Positions 47,191-59,142 of a stretch of 64,000 nucleotides of DNA are shown piece by piece. This stretch comes from Macrotrachela quadricornifera (lineage: Eukaryota > Rotifera > Eurotatoria > Philodinida > Philodinidae). Location: NCBI GenBank assembly GCA_022393335.1, contig JAJEKB010021088.1:885902-949901 (forward strand). Reading direction: 5' to 3'. The position numbers and the translations under genes are program-made. Under the pieces are notes generated by a model, which made no database searches, was not told the origin of the DNA, and worked only from the letters and a program-made list of their open reading frames with translations. Position 1 is the first letter of the stretch. Each line of letters opens with the position of its first letter.

Positions 47191-48392
47191 AACGACGACT
47201 ATGATAGTTCAAAAAATAAAAAAGAAAGTAGAATACTTGATTCAGTCGATTATATAGAGAAAACATCCGGTAATTAAAAATGAATATATATATTATTACT
47301 TTTAATAATATATTTTGATGATATAAAAGAACGGTAATGAATAGTATTGAGAAATATTTATCAGCGGGGGTTTTTTTTAGAAATACGCAAAAAAGTAGTT
47401 TTTTGTTTCATTACCATCTTTGACAAAATAAATCATACAGGAAACGAATAAATATTTTAAAATTTATTATTGAGAAATTCAATAATAGAAAATTTATGAT
47501 TAACATTCATTCATCTAATAATTAAAACTAATTTTGTTTTTTTTTACAAAGAGATTATTTTCTTTTTCTAAAACTTATCTCAAATCTATAATCAAAGTTT
47601 TTTCATTATTAATATTTGAGAATATAAAATTACTATTGCGAATATTGTCGGATTTACAAGAAAAAGAATTATTCTATTATTATCTTTTATCTTTTAATCT
47701 TTCATTATATCTTAATTATCAGAATATCATAATAATGTAATAACATGAGTTGTTATTTAATATCTAACAAATAAAAGAATACGTGCTTGTTCATTATAGA
47801 TTTTATAATAATCAACCCAAGCTAATGCCGTATATTTTCACATCATTTAATTGAATACATGATGTCAATAGAATTATAATTACAATAACAGGTGGTCCAG
47901 TTTTACTTGTCGATAAGATGTCAAAAAAAAATTGACACTCACTAAGATATCCAAATGCGATTTTCTTAATCGTGCTCTATGAATGATTTATTATTGTACT
48001 ATAGGATGCGACATTTAATCTTGAATAAAATGATGTAATATTCAAAATGAACAACAAAAAGTTCTGAATTATTTCGAATTAAAAATAACACAATGTTAAA
48101 GATCGTTCAGAAAAGGATCCATGTATTCTTTTCTCACCTTTACTTGAAAAACTGTTCTTTCAAATATTTTTCCTAAACTTACGAAATTTAATAACTCATT
48201 TGTTATATAACAGTCGCAGTTAGACGATTTAATCATTCTCAAATTTTCTGATTTTTTATCGAGCAGTAATTTGAAATTCATAAAAAAAATTTATCTATGT
48301 TTGTATAATATATTCAAAAAAAAAAAATATTACAAAAAAAAGATAGTATTTGATGGATAGAAATCGAATTACAAATTCATATTTGACATGTT
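47191..48392. other. Intergenic DNA
   Basis: AT-rich. The frames at 47534-47740 (+) and 48096-48281 (-) have no domain and no splice support. The 3' end of the helicase gene may extend into this region if a further small exon exists. Confidence 0.4.
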
Positions 48393-50316
48393 TCATTCTA
48401 AAACAAATAACCAAGCAAAAATTATTTTAAAAGAAAATAAATAAAAAAAGACATTCTTACTATACGTTGAAACATCGATTTCGGCTGGCATCTTAGTAAT
48501 AGCTACTTTGAAACGATTTTGAACTTCATTAAGAATAGCTGCATCATTTTTACTTGAAATAAATGTTATTACTAAACCTTTTGTATCAAAGCGACCGGTA
48601 CGAGCAGCCTATAATGAAATAATTTTATTAAATACAATCATTATTATCTTATTTAGTATACTTGATGAAGATAAGTATCAGTATCTTCTGGCACATCATA
48701 ATTAAAAACAATATTAACATGTTCAAAATCTATACCACGTCCTAATAAATTTGTTGTAACAAGAATACGTGTTTGAAATTGTTTAAATTTTTTATATTGT
48801 GTTAAACTAAATGAAATAATCAATTATTTATTATTTTATTTTAATTGAAAAACAAAATGTTAAGTTAACCGTTCTTGTTGCATCATTTGAGAATGAATTT
48901 CAACAGCAGGAAAATTTTGTTCTAATAAAAATTTACATAAAGCTATACAACGTGGTGTTGATTTAACAAATATAAGTATTTGATTAAATTCTAATTTCTC
49001 AAGTAAATCAACTAATTTCTGCTTTTTCTTATGTTCATAGGATTTGATGTAATGTTGACGAAGATTCTTCATTAAAATAAAAGAAAAAACCTATTAGCAT
49101 AATCCCTGTGTAATTAAAATGTGAAACACGATATAGCTGCTATTAATGATTGATGGGAAATAAAATCTGACAATAAGCTTTTACATAAACTTTCCAAAAT
49201 AAATATCCATTCTCAATGAGAAGTATTGGATCGAAATTTTCAATTCAAAACACTTCAACACTTCTTTCAGTTCGTGTTTCACAAAAATTCATGTTCGATC
49301 GACTATTATACAATGTATAAGATATATTTGTTAATAAAACTTACATGAAGTGTTAATTTAGTTTCATCATCAATATAAATTTCCATTGGCTATAAAAACA
49401 TAGTAATAATATGAATTGAATAATAACATTAACTCACTTCTTGCATAAATTTCTTACATACTGTTCGAATTTCTTTATTTAATGTTGTACTAAACATTAA
49501 TACTTGTTTTTCATGTGGTGTCATTTTGAATATTTCACGAATATCTCGACGTGTATCTATAAGTATTTATAAAAAAAAACAAAGAAATTGAATTAATCAA
49601 AAGATTCTATTCTTACCAACTGATTCAAGTACTTCATCACATTCGTCAATGATAAAATGTTTGATATTATATAATTTAAGTGCTTTCATTTTTGCTAAGG
49701 CTAAAATTCGTCCAGGTGTTCCAAGAACAATATGTGGACAATTATTTTTTAAAATATTTTGATCATTTTTCATTGACAAACCACCGAGAAATGTCGAGAT
49801 TTTTATATTTGACATATATCTGCAAAGACGTTCATATGCACAACTTATACTATATGCTAGTTCACGGGCATGACAAAGGACAATTATTGATACCTGAAAT
49901 AGAAAGAAATTGTATATAAAAAAATTTAGTTTGAATTCTTTGTTTTTTTTACTTGTCCATCAATAGGTTGAAGTTGTTGAAGTGTTGCAATTATAAAAAT
50001 AGCTGTTTTACCCATACCTGATTTGGCTTGATATAGAATATCTGTACCAAGAATTGCCTGTGGAATTGCTTGATATTGAACTATAAAATAAATAAAAGTG
50101 ACGTCTAGGAAGAACTTTGTTTTTTGGTTTTTATATAAAACCTTCGGATGGACATTCATAACCACAATCGACAATAGCACGTAATAATTCAGGTTTAAGA
50201 GAAAATTCATGAAAACCACGTGAAATATATGAATTTTTTATTGATTCACTTTTATTTTCAGTTTGTTGTGTATCATCCGTTTCATCATAATCAAGCAATT
50301 CTTGTTCATCAAGCAT
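48393..50316 (-). CDS. UAP56/DDX39-type DECD-box RNA helicase (divergent)
   Basis: Eight exons: 50316-50142, 50080-49953, 49893-49617, 49556-49438, 49389-49345, 49066-48870, 48806-48662 and 48608-48393, all phase-consistent; about 433 aa against 427-428 for human DDX39 proteins. Motifs in order: N-terminal [11 protein letters not shown]-motif region, motif I AKSGMGKT (77-84), GGLS, TPGRI, motif II DECD (184-187), motif III STT (216-218, usually SAT) and motif VI HQAARTGR (361-368, usually HRVARAGR). The family unwinds RNA in splicing and couples it to mRNA export (TREX complex) in the nucleus. Several normally invariant positions have changed (motifs Ia, III and VI, and HSQM for HRGM), so this is probably a diverged paralogue. 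The C-terminal 20 or so residues read as a hydrophobic tail and may instead be intron before an unseen last exon. Confidence 0.8.
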
Positions 50317-50487
50317 TGTTTAGATTATTTTATATCTAGAAATATATTTCTCTTTTCATATGATTAGAAACAATCAATGATAAAATTATTGGTAGAAATC
50401 AGGTCTAACAAATTCAGATTGCAAAAAATATCGTTTTTATTATTATTAGAGAAAAAGCTTGTCAGCGCAGCCCTTTTAGGGCTAAAA

Positions 50488-50977
50488 TGTGGAACTCACA
50501 TATTCATATAAGCTAGGAGCTGTGTTACTGTAGATTTTTCATAATGTTAGTGCTCTACATTGATAGATATATATTTACAGCAAAGCTTTAAGGTGGAAGA
50601 GAACGATGATAAAACACAGGAATCATTTATTGCGTCGTGTCTGCTGCAATGGGGAGGTATTTTTGAGAGAGATATCTGCAATGAAGACCTGTCTGTAATT
50701 GGAGCTGGCCTGTAAGGGGAGAGCTCGAAAAGTCTCGACTTAAAATTTACATTCACTCTTTTTCTTCGAAAAAATATAGCCACGCCTGTTATATCTGTGA
50801 CGGACAGCAAGCGTTGCTAAGGAAAATTTGTACTAAATGACCTTTGACCGCGGTTGCTATGGAAACTGTCTTTTGACCTTGGTTGCTAAGGATGTCTGTA
50901 AGGAGGGGGGGGTGGGGGGGGAGCCGCAAAACTTCGACTTAAAACTTACACTCACATTTTTCATATGTGAGTTCCAC
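50488..50977. repeat. Element with 16-bp perfect terminal inverted repeats
   Basis: TGTGGAACTCACATAT-type ends occur at 50488-50503 and inverted at 50962-50977. Inside, two related blocks (GGGGAGAGCTCGAAAAG..CGACTTAAAATTTACA and a G-rich version near 50900-50955) form a direct duplication. A GACCTTTGACC/GACCTTGGTTGCTA pair is also repeated. Non-coding; class uncertain. Confidence 0.55.
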
Positions 50978-51204
50978 AAAAATGATTATTATATTGAGTT
51001 GTGAAATACAACATGAGTCATTTCAAACAGAACGACATCTTACGTTGATAAAAGAAAAGTATTTATTTTGTTATTGCATAGAAGTTATGTCACGTTAAAT
51101 AAAACACATAAGATAAAGAAATAGAATTTTCGAATGTTTTTTTTCTCAGTGCATGTGAGTTAACATACGGAACGAATTTCATCACTTGTTTGTAATGTTT
51201 CTCG

Positions 51205-51623
51205 CTAATTATCTGTAAAAGGATCATCTTGATCCAGATCAGAATTTAATGGATCAGATTCTTCTAATATATGTTCACTAGTTGATTTATCTGTCAATAA
51301 AATCTTTTCAAATCGTTTTAAATTTGCTTTATACATTATATTCATCCTATCAAAATAAAAGTATAGAATATGTATATTTAATGCATGTTTATCTTAACTG
51401 AAACTTGTTTATGTATACGACAAAACGGTGAACGAATATATCGATTAAATACAGAAGATCTAAGATTAGATAACCAACATAGTAACAGCATATTCTCACC
51501 GTAGATGAAGATCATAGCAATATTCAATAAAAACGGTGGATGTGTAGTTTCGATGAAAAATGCATAATATAGTTCATACTGTATAAAGAAAATGTCATTC
51601 ATTACCATTAATGATGAGGACAT
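51205..51623 (-). CDS. Small hydrophobic protein, possible ion-channel fragment
   Basis: Three exons fit in phase: 51623-51500, 51459-51399 and 51346-51205; 108 aa. Introns are 40 and 52 bp, and the first is unusually short. The joined reading contains NIAMIFIYDLLYLIDIFVH, which faintly resembles S2-S3 of cyclic-nucleotide-gated channels (..D..Y.ID..V..), and ends in an acidic tail (EESDPLNSDLDQDDPF). It is too short to be a full channel. It may be a truncated copy or an unrelated small membrane protein. Confidence 0.4.
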
Positions 51624-51663
51624 CGAAGAATGAAAAGGATCTGTTCAGAAAATTAATTGAAAG

Positions 51664-51873
51664 ATGATAAATGACAACTACAGCAAGACAAATTCAAGCG
51701 ATGATATGAACATTAAGAAACAATTATTAAATGAACTTGATACACTTGGTGATTTAATTAAAAGTATTGGTCATATTGCGAAACATATATTTCGAAACAC
51801 TAATAAAACGTATGAAAATCAAATAATTAAAAGGCTCTTTCAATTTCATATGTACGTACAATCATATACATAA
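51664..51873 (+). CDS. Hypothetical small protein
   Basis: A 69-residue frame beginning MINDNYSKTNSSDDMNI with a helical, amphipathic middle (KQLLNELDTLGDLIKSIG). A GTACGT donor near 51854 and a further coding-like patch near 51975-52050 (MKHNQTREEPKSETVKVNE) hint at a second exon. No recognised domain. It could be divergently transcribed from the gene at 51205-51623. Confidence 0.3.
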   Translation: MINDNYSKTNSSDDMNIKKQLLNELDTLGDLIKSIGHIAKHIFRNTNKTYENQIIKRLFQFHMYVQSYT

Positions 51874-52778
51874 TTTAATATGGAAGATTTTGACTCAAGT
51901 CTTCATCAATACACATATTATTTCATATTCACGAAGATAAATAAATATTTAGCAGCTTTCTTTTTTTGATTGAATGAAACATAATCAAACAAGAGAGGAA
52001 CCTAAATCAGAAACAGTTAAAGTGAACGAAATTGGAAAAGGATTCAAGTGAGAAACCACCAAATAGGACTTACACACAAAAAGATCGGTGCGGATCGAAT
52101 TAGGTTAAACTGGCCAATCGAGATGAAGATCGAAAAATTAAATTTTAATGAATATCAACGAGTAATTGATGATTATGTATGGATGAATTTTTTTTATGTT
52201 ATCAGTTCATAATTAATGATTTACAACTATTTATTTATTCAAATTATTTATTTATAATTATATGCAGGTTTACTCCATCAAACCTTTATATTTTGCCAAT
52301 GTATATTGTTTAATCATTCTGGTGAGAGAAGTGTCAAGATCCGTCACCTATTATGATTAGATGAAGGATAGTTATATATGTTGCTTTCTTCTCTCTTTGA
52401 TTGTTTTCTGTCACTTCAATTGTTCTTAGTTTTTATATTGGGATAGACATCCCCCTTTTTGTTATTTCCTTGTCTTCTTTTTTTGGGATAAAATCATACT
52501 GTTGTTTATCTAGTTCGAAATTTAAAAGAAGTATACTCTCATAGGTACGACCAAGCAATTTCACATCCAATATCTATGTCCTATGCTTGATAAGTTAGCA
52601 AGCCGATTGTATCCTACATAGTGACAGAAAAAACTAGCATATGATCAAAAAATTTGTTATATTAAAAACTGGAACGTCGGTATTATGACTTTGTTAAATG
52701 TCTGAATTTATTAAATAAAAATTTTTTTAGAAGAAAAAAATCAAGCTTACATAAAAAACAGAATGCAATAAGTTTTAG
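51874..52778. other. Intergenic DNA
   Basis: Apart from the coding-like patch mentioned for the preceding entry, nothing recognisable. Confidence 0.35.
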
Positions 52779-54760
52779 TTAAGTTATAACAAGAAAATCA
52801 TGTATTGCGAACGCATTAAACCATGTCTGTCTGTGTTTTTCATCCGGTAACAATCGATAATATTGCTGATCATCCATTTGGATGTAGCCAATAAGTCCTT
52901 GACTTTTGATAGTTTCACCTGTATCATTTAACACATTGCATTGGCGAACTGTGGTGTTTCCTTGATTGCTTCTGCTTACAAAGAGACAGAGGTGACAACC
53001 AAAATTATTAAAGGAATTATCTTTCTGTGAAAGATCATTTTGCATCCGTTCATTAACACTAACCATAAAATCGTAAAGTGAACGTAAACTCTGTGACTGT
53101 TGACAGTAGATGCCAATACGTGGATCAGGCGTCATCCAAACAAGACTAAAACCATTTTTCTCATAAGACTTCAGATTGAAAGGAATGCTCCTAAGACCAT
53201 TTACAGCTCTAATGAATTTTTGCTTGTACTCATCATATTTTTGTTTGCTTCTATTTAATTTAGTTTTAACATTCTTCACATAATTCTCGCCAAGCTATGA
53301 AAAAAATTCGTAAAATAGGAAAAAGAATGTCATATTTCATTTCATACATTTCGGAGACAGTAGGAGTTTTACGCGTAGCAGTCTCTATACAGAGCCACAA
53401 ATAGGGAGATCAATCTGGGAGAAGTGAAAGTCCGAAAAAATTTTTTTGAAGAAGTGCGCACTATTTTCTCCTATGTTCTCAGTGATTTGGAGGCCTGTCT
53501 CTATGTTCCTCTGCGTAAGTCAGAAGTTTTGAATAATCCGCACAGTATAAGTCACCTTGCCATGTTTTTGCTCTACAGTATCTAAAACAACTTACATCAT
53601 TTTTTTGTGCCGCTTCACGACAATATTCGTCCATAGGAACACACAGATGACAATGCCAGGGAGTATTATGTTCTTGATACCTAGAATGAGAAATGCACTG
53701 ATAGTCTTTATTTCAAAAGTTTTAATCAGATTATATTTACCAGCTGCCGCGATGAAACGATAAAATCTAGGAAGAAAATGAATACAAAATAATGTTCTTG
53801 ATCTGTCAAAATTGAGGATATAGTGATACTAAACTATCTGCTATTTCTACTAGATAGTAAAAGTAAGTCAAGTTACAATCTATAAATTTTCATTTAGTCT
53901 AACTTGAAAATTAGGAGATGTTTTGCACATTTGATTTTTTAAAATGAAGTTGCTGAATAGCAAAGAATTTCTTTTTTGTCTCGTTCCCATTGAGTTGTCA
54001 GCAAAAAATCTACTTATTAAAGAACTCGGTCTTTGAGAACCCATAAGAAACTGAGATTTTCATTGTTCAAAATCAATGTATTTAATAATCTTCCGATCAT
54101 ATAAGCTTTTGTTTTCAAACAGACATGACAGTACATACAGGTTGGTCATCATATTCTGGCCTCTTTTGTAAAAACTTTGTTACAAGAAGCATTGTCTCGT
54201 CGATTTCGTTTGATTTTATCTTTTCATCGACATTTCCATTTGTTTGTCGCACAATGAAGTGTGGACGTGGACTGAATTTGTCGAAGACTAATTCAATCAA
54301 GTCTCCAGGGCTAGGAGCCCCATCTTTTGGAAAAGATATCGAAACGTAAGTGTTTTGACGATTGGTAGCATCAGCCTGAAAGGGTGAAACAGTTAGATAA
54401 AAATAATGATATAAATGAAAACTTAAAGAGTCTTACCATATTTGCTAAAGTCGAAGGTTATAGTTTGTCAATTAGAAGAAATTCTGTTTTTATTTATGAA
54501 GAAACCTTCACAATATATACTTATATATGTTCTTTTAGTTTGAAAAAAAAACCCATGCGTCTACATTTTTTTTGGGTTTTTTCCCACTATTACTTGGAAT
54601 GAGTCACCATATTTTTTTGTATTCTATTCGTACGATACTCTTTGTGTTAGTATGCATGAGATGAATAATATTACTTACTCTATTTCCCAGCGTAAAGTCA
54701 ACATTCATTAGGGTTTTGCTGCAGTTGAGAACCACTATGTACTGTTTCCTGTATACAGAA
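52779..54760 (-). pseudogene. Gene remnant lacking its 5' part, five phase-consistent exons
   Basis: Minus-strand exons 54760-54679, 54375-54139, 53786-53761, 53680-53596 and 53294-52779 join in phase by GT-AG signals and end at a normal stop. They give about 315 residues with no initiator. The reading includes SVYRKQYIVVLNCSKTL, DGAPSPGDLIELVFDKFSPR, YQEHNTPWHCHLCVP, a coiled KTKLNRSKQKYDEYKQKF and NFGCHLCLFVSRSNQG. Two CHLC motifs might bind metal. I do not recognise the family. The 5' end would lie at 54.8 kb and beyond, where the nested transposon begins at 54912, so the gene was probably truncated by that insertion. Alternatively the missing exons lie far upstream beyond the transposon, past 59.4 kb. 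Confidence 0.5.
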
Positions 54761-55929
54761 CTGAAAAAAGTCGATTGGTATATATTTTACCATTAGTGCG
54801 CAAAGAAAAAATATGACATAGATGTCCTATAAGAACAGAAGAGTTCTATTTCAAAAAAGAAGACAAAACAATTATTGAAGTGGACAAGCTGAAATAATGT
54901 GTAATGTTAAGTTCCCTTCACTGCAGTGACGGTCTTAATCCCGAAATTGACTGTGTGTTTGCGTGATTGTCCGCATGGTGCCACTAATGCAAAAAGGTTT
55001 TTTGGATCGAGTTTTTTTCCACTATTGTTACCATGAAACATGATGTTGTTCGCGCGAATATAAGGAATTTTAAGGGTGCTCTACAATGTGCCCCAAGCAA
55101 CATAGGGTTTCCTCAAACCAATGGTGAAGAATGAGATAGGACTGGAATGGCAGAGTAGAGTTTTTAGATCGAGGCTATTCCTTTAACTGTTGTCAGGATC
55201 TTAATCTCGAAGTTGATGATGTATTTATGAGTTTACGTATTTGTCCGCACTTCTGATTGTTCTGTTTTATTTAACGGATCAAAATGCATCCTTAATAGAA
55301 CTCATAATTACTCAAGTGGTGTACTATGTGGGTAGTCTTGCATATTCAACGGCTATACTATGAAGATATCCTTGAGTCCTCAAGTCCTGTACTAGAGGCG
55401 TGCCCTTGTTTCCTTGATTGTCGTTATGGTCTAAATCCCGAAATTGGGTGTGTGTTTCTCCGCAGGGACGAATTAAGCTAGTCAGATTTCGAGACGACTA
55501 ACTACCTAATAAGATTTTAGCATACCAGAGAGATTGTAAATCAGATTTCATCAGCTGTAGAAAGACAGAAAAATAGACTGTCAAAGACTTTCTACAGTAA
55601 AGGGATTTAGTGGATTGCTCCGATCCTTGCTACTTGTTTTGAAATAAAATATGATATTTTTAGGAACAACAATACCACATAAATGAATATAGAGCCTATA
55701 AATTATTAAAAAATGTTCTTAATTCTATCATTCAACAATTGATAATTCTATTAAGTTTGTTGATTAAACAATAGGCGTGCATACACAAAACACAGAAAAT
55801 ACATGGATGGCAGTAAAACGAAACTAAAAAACACGCAGCACTTGTGTGGGGACTCGCTCAGCTCTTTCTCGTAAAAATCCTGTATCTGAACTGTCAGCAA
55901 ATTATAATTAATAACTTTTAAAAACTGAT

Positions 55930-57560
55930 ACAATAAAAACGGTACTCAAATTGAAATTCGCCACTTAAGGTTATTGCACATCAAGTTTCATGAAAACTAT
56001 TAATACTTGATAACTAATTAATAAAACTGACGCCAGATTTAGCTTCCCAATCCTTCATTATCTTTGGTCAAACTCTTTCAAAAATTTTCAATACTAATTA
56101 TTAACTAATTAAAAAACTAATTAGTAAGAAAAATATCGACCTCAGATTCAAACTTCCTAGCTCGGACTACCTTTTCGCCAATTTTTTTCAAAAATATTGA
56201 CGATTAACCCTTAAAAGCCGAAGCAGGTTCCTATGACAATATGGAAGATTCAATAACTAAAACAGGGCTTCTGCACCCTCAATATGATTATACCACAATG
56301 GGAATAGAAGACTTTTTTTTCTTACTGGGATACAAAATGTCCATTAGAATAGACATTCGGCCTTAACGGGCCAACAATTTTTTTTGCTGTTAGTTAATTT
56401 GAAAAGAGTTTTTTTCATCGAATCACCATTTCGATTTTGTTTTCGACGCGAAAATGATCAATCGAAGTGATATTTCATAGTTTTTCTATATCTATGCCTT
56501 TTTTATTGCGTTAGAATGCTTGTTCATGGGGTCTTTGAACGGTCATTGGATCAATAACCACGAGGAGAAAGGGATTATCAAATATGTGCATTACTGATTC
56601 TGCTATATCGAAGAAGCAGCTGTTCAATGCTGTTTTAGAGCCAGAGTAGAGTGGTTGCGAAGGACGTGGAACGAAAGCTGAATGGTTGTTTCTACCCTCA
56701 AATAAGAAGAACCTAGTGATCATCGAAGATTTTCGACGATTGAATTAAAAAGATGGTCTTTCCTTTGACTCCTCGATAACGTCGTACCGTCTTACGATGG
56801 GAAATAAACAAAAATCGCTTGAGTTTCATCTTAGAAATGTTTACATTTTTCACGTTTTTTGGTCAGTTATGATCGAATGTCCATTGGAATGGACATTTTC
56901 TTTACAGTGCTGTAGCCTAGCAGTAGATCAATCCAAAGTTCATAGGGTAGTTTCATGCTATAGTGTAGTGGTTCGTCTAGCGAAATTGGTCAAAAACAGA
57001 AATTTTAATCCAATATTCATGAACAGAGAAAGGTTACAAAGTAAAAAACTGACATCCAAGAAATCAGGCACCTTGAAAGCTCCATTGTTTAGTCTCGCAA
57101 TCACTTGGAATGATTTTTTTTTGCCCTCTATGACCTATGAAGTTTGCTAAATCTAGAAAACCACTGGTTTTTGTAGAAATACTTTTCGAACGCTTTTTAT
57201 TGCAATTATCGCAATGTCCACTGGAGTGGACATTCGGCTTTTAAGGGTTAATAATTGATTAATTAATTTAAAAACCTCAGGTTCGAATTTCTCACACTTG
57301 ATTATCTTTTAGTCAAACTTTCTCAAAAACTAACATTATTAGCTAATAATTAATTATTAACTAGCTAATTAATAGTAGAACTAGCCTCCTATTTGGACTC
57401 CTCGATCTCGATTACCCGTCTGTCAAGTTTTGTAAAAAAAAAATTATTAATCAAGGATTGATTAATAGTTAATTACTAATTAGTTAATCACGAGGTAAAA
57501 TTAGCAACGGATTCGAACTTTCCATCCTTCATTATCGTTTGGTCAAGTTTTATGGAATAT
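55930..57560. repeat. Minisatellite of about 70-120 bp units, interrupted
   Basis: Units with CAGATTC.AACTTCC, CTCGATCTCGATTA, GGTCAAACTTT and AATTATTAACTAATTAATA words occur at about 55970-56200 and continue at about 57260-57560, on either side of the inserted element at 56208-57247. Related single units lie at 17316 and 20455. Units are diverged. Confidence 0.55.
56208..57247. mobile_element. piggyBac-like element, 1,040 bp, TTAA target duplication
   Basis: Flanked by TTAA at 56204-56207 and 57248-57251. The 15-bp terminal inverted repeats are CCCTTAAAAGCCGAA, with the CCC/GGG ends typical of piggyBac. Palindromes of the AATGTCCAYTxxARTRGACATT type recur near both ends (about 56336, 56876 and 57212). 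A minus-strand frame (56723-56511) could be a transposase scrap, but the similarity is too weak to claim. Non-autonomous. Inserted into the minisatellite centre of the foldback element. Confidence 0.75.
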
Positions 57561-58031
57561 AATTTCTCTTATTTGCACCTTATTCGTTGACCGATTAGTG
57601 AAGTGAAGATACAAGCAAGCAACAATCAAGCAAACAATTTATTTTCGCTACATTCTTCTTTACAAGAAAGATAATAAGATGGAATGTGTCGAAATTTATT
57701 AAGCACTTGACAAGAAAAATTCTAGTATTAAACCTTTTAAAAACAAGTAGCGTGGATCGGATCAATCCACTAACTTCCTTGACTGTAGAAAGTCTGCAAC
57801 AGTCTATTCTTCTGTCTTTTTAGGATTGATGAAATCCGATTTGTAGTCTGTCTAGAGTGCTAAATTTTGATTGGCTATCATTTCGGAAGTGGTAAAATCT
57901 GATTGGATAGTTAGTAGCTTCAAGATCTAACTAGTTTAATTCGCCCCCGCAGAGAAATACACAGCCAATTTTGAGATTAAGATCCTGACAACAGTCACGA
58001 GGACAACCTCGACCTAAAAGACCCTACCTCC

Positions 58032-59142
58032 CAGAGCTCAGACGAAAATATTTGTACTTGTACTTTTCGTACTTTTTCAAGTAAAATTAAAAGTATGAAG
58101 TACTCTTTACAAAGTACAAGTAAAATACTTGTACTTACAATACGAAACAATGTGTTTCTTTTATATGCGAAGAATCTTAGTTTCGCTAAAATTTGGCATA
58201 CTGTTTACAGAGCTTGAGCGATCCCTATGTTTTAACTCTTCTTACTTTTAAAGCCACTAGTTGATGTGTGTCTTTTATGGCGACTCACAATTGATTCTTA
58301 CAAATTGCTTTCTTAATACTTATACACATCTCATTTTTTGGTTGAGTTTCTTAATTCGTAATCATATCTGAAGATAAGAGGTTATCATTCGTTAGCTGCT
58401 TGTGAAGACAGAATGTATTTCAAAAAAGATAAAATTATTCAATGGCATATCAACGGGGGTAACCAGTCAGCGGGATACTTCGAGTTGCTTTTTTTATTAT
58501 CAGTTAAAAATCTAACTATGTTCGGGCCAAATTATCACTCTCATCGATAAACTACTAGATTTAAACTATCAGCGACTAATGGCGGTCTTATATCAAACTA
58601 TTCAGTCTCTAGAATTATGCCCTATTATTTTTAAGAGGGTAAATAATTTTCTATAAGACAGCCATTAGCAACTAATATCTTAAATTTAGTAGTTTGGGGA
58701 GGCGGGTGATAATTTAGCCGAAGATGGTTAGGTTTTTAATTGTTAATAGTAAAAGAAGCAATTTGGGGCATCTTACTAACTGGTCATGCCCATAATATAT
58801 GTATAAGTATTTTGTCGCATCTTTTGCTGTTTTTCTTTACGGTGGTGACAGTGAACATCGAAAGTTTGAAAATTTAAGGGAATTTATTAGCGTACAAAAG
58901 GAAAAATATCATTCAAATGCTGTAATTGTCACTACTTTGCTGTGAGATAATGCTACAATAGTCTTGTAAACTTTATCAGACGTAGTATTTCAACGGCGAA
59001 ATTTCTGGTGTATATACATCAAGTACAAGTACCAAGTACTATTTCCGTACTTAAATGTAGGTATAAAAGTACTTTTTTCGTACTTAAGTACCAGCACAAG
59101 TAAAAAACTTCTACTTGCTGTCTTGTACTCATCCGAGCTTTG
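58032..59142. mobile_element. Tol2-like non-autonomous hAT element, 1,111 bp
   Basis: Ends CAGAGCTC (left) and GAGCTTTG (right) with subterminal runs of AAGTAC/GTACTT words (58050-58135 and 59018-59125), the style of Tol2-type hAT transposons. Flanked by 8-bp duplications CTACCTCC (58024-58031) and CTACCCCC (59143-59150), one mismatch. The middle shows no hAT transposase frame. It sits in the right arm of the foldback element, and removing it restores arm pairing. Confidence 0.8.

Noticed and set aside
54125..54349. Plus-strand open frame of 74 codons
   Set aside because: Antisense shadow of the minus-strand exon at 54375-54139.
56797..57150. 117-codon frame inside the piggyBac-like element
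   Set aside because: No similarity to the catalytic DDD region of piggyBac transposases could be recognised; probably chance.
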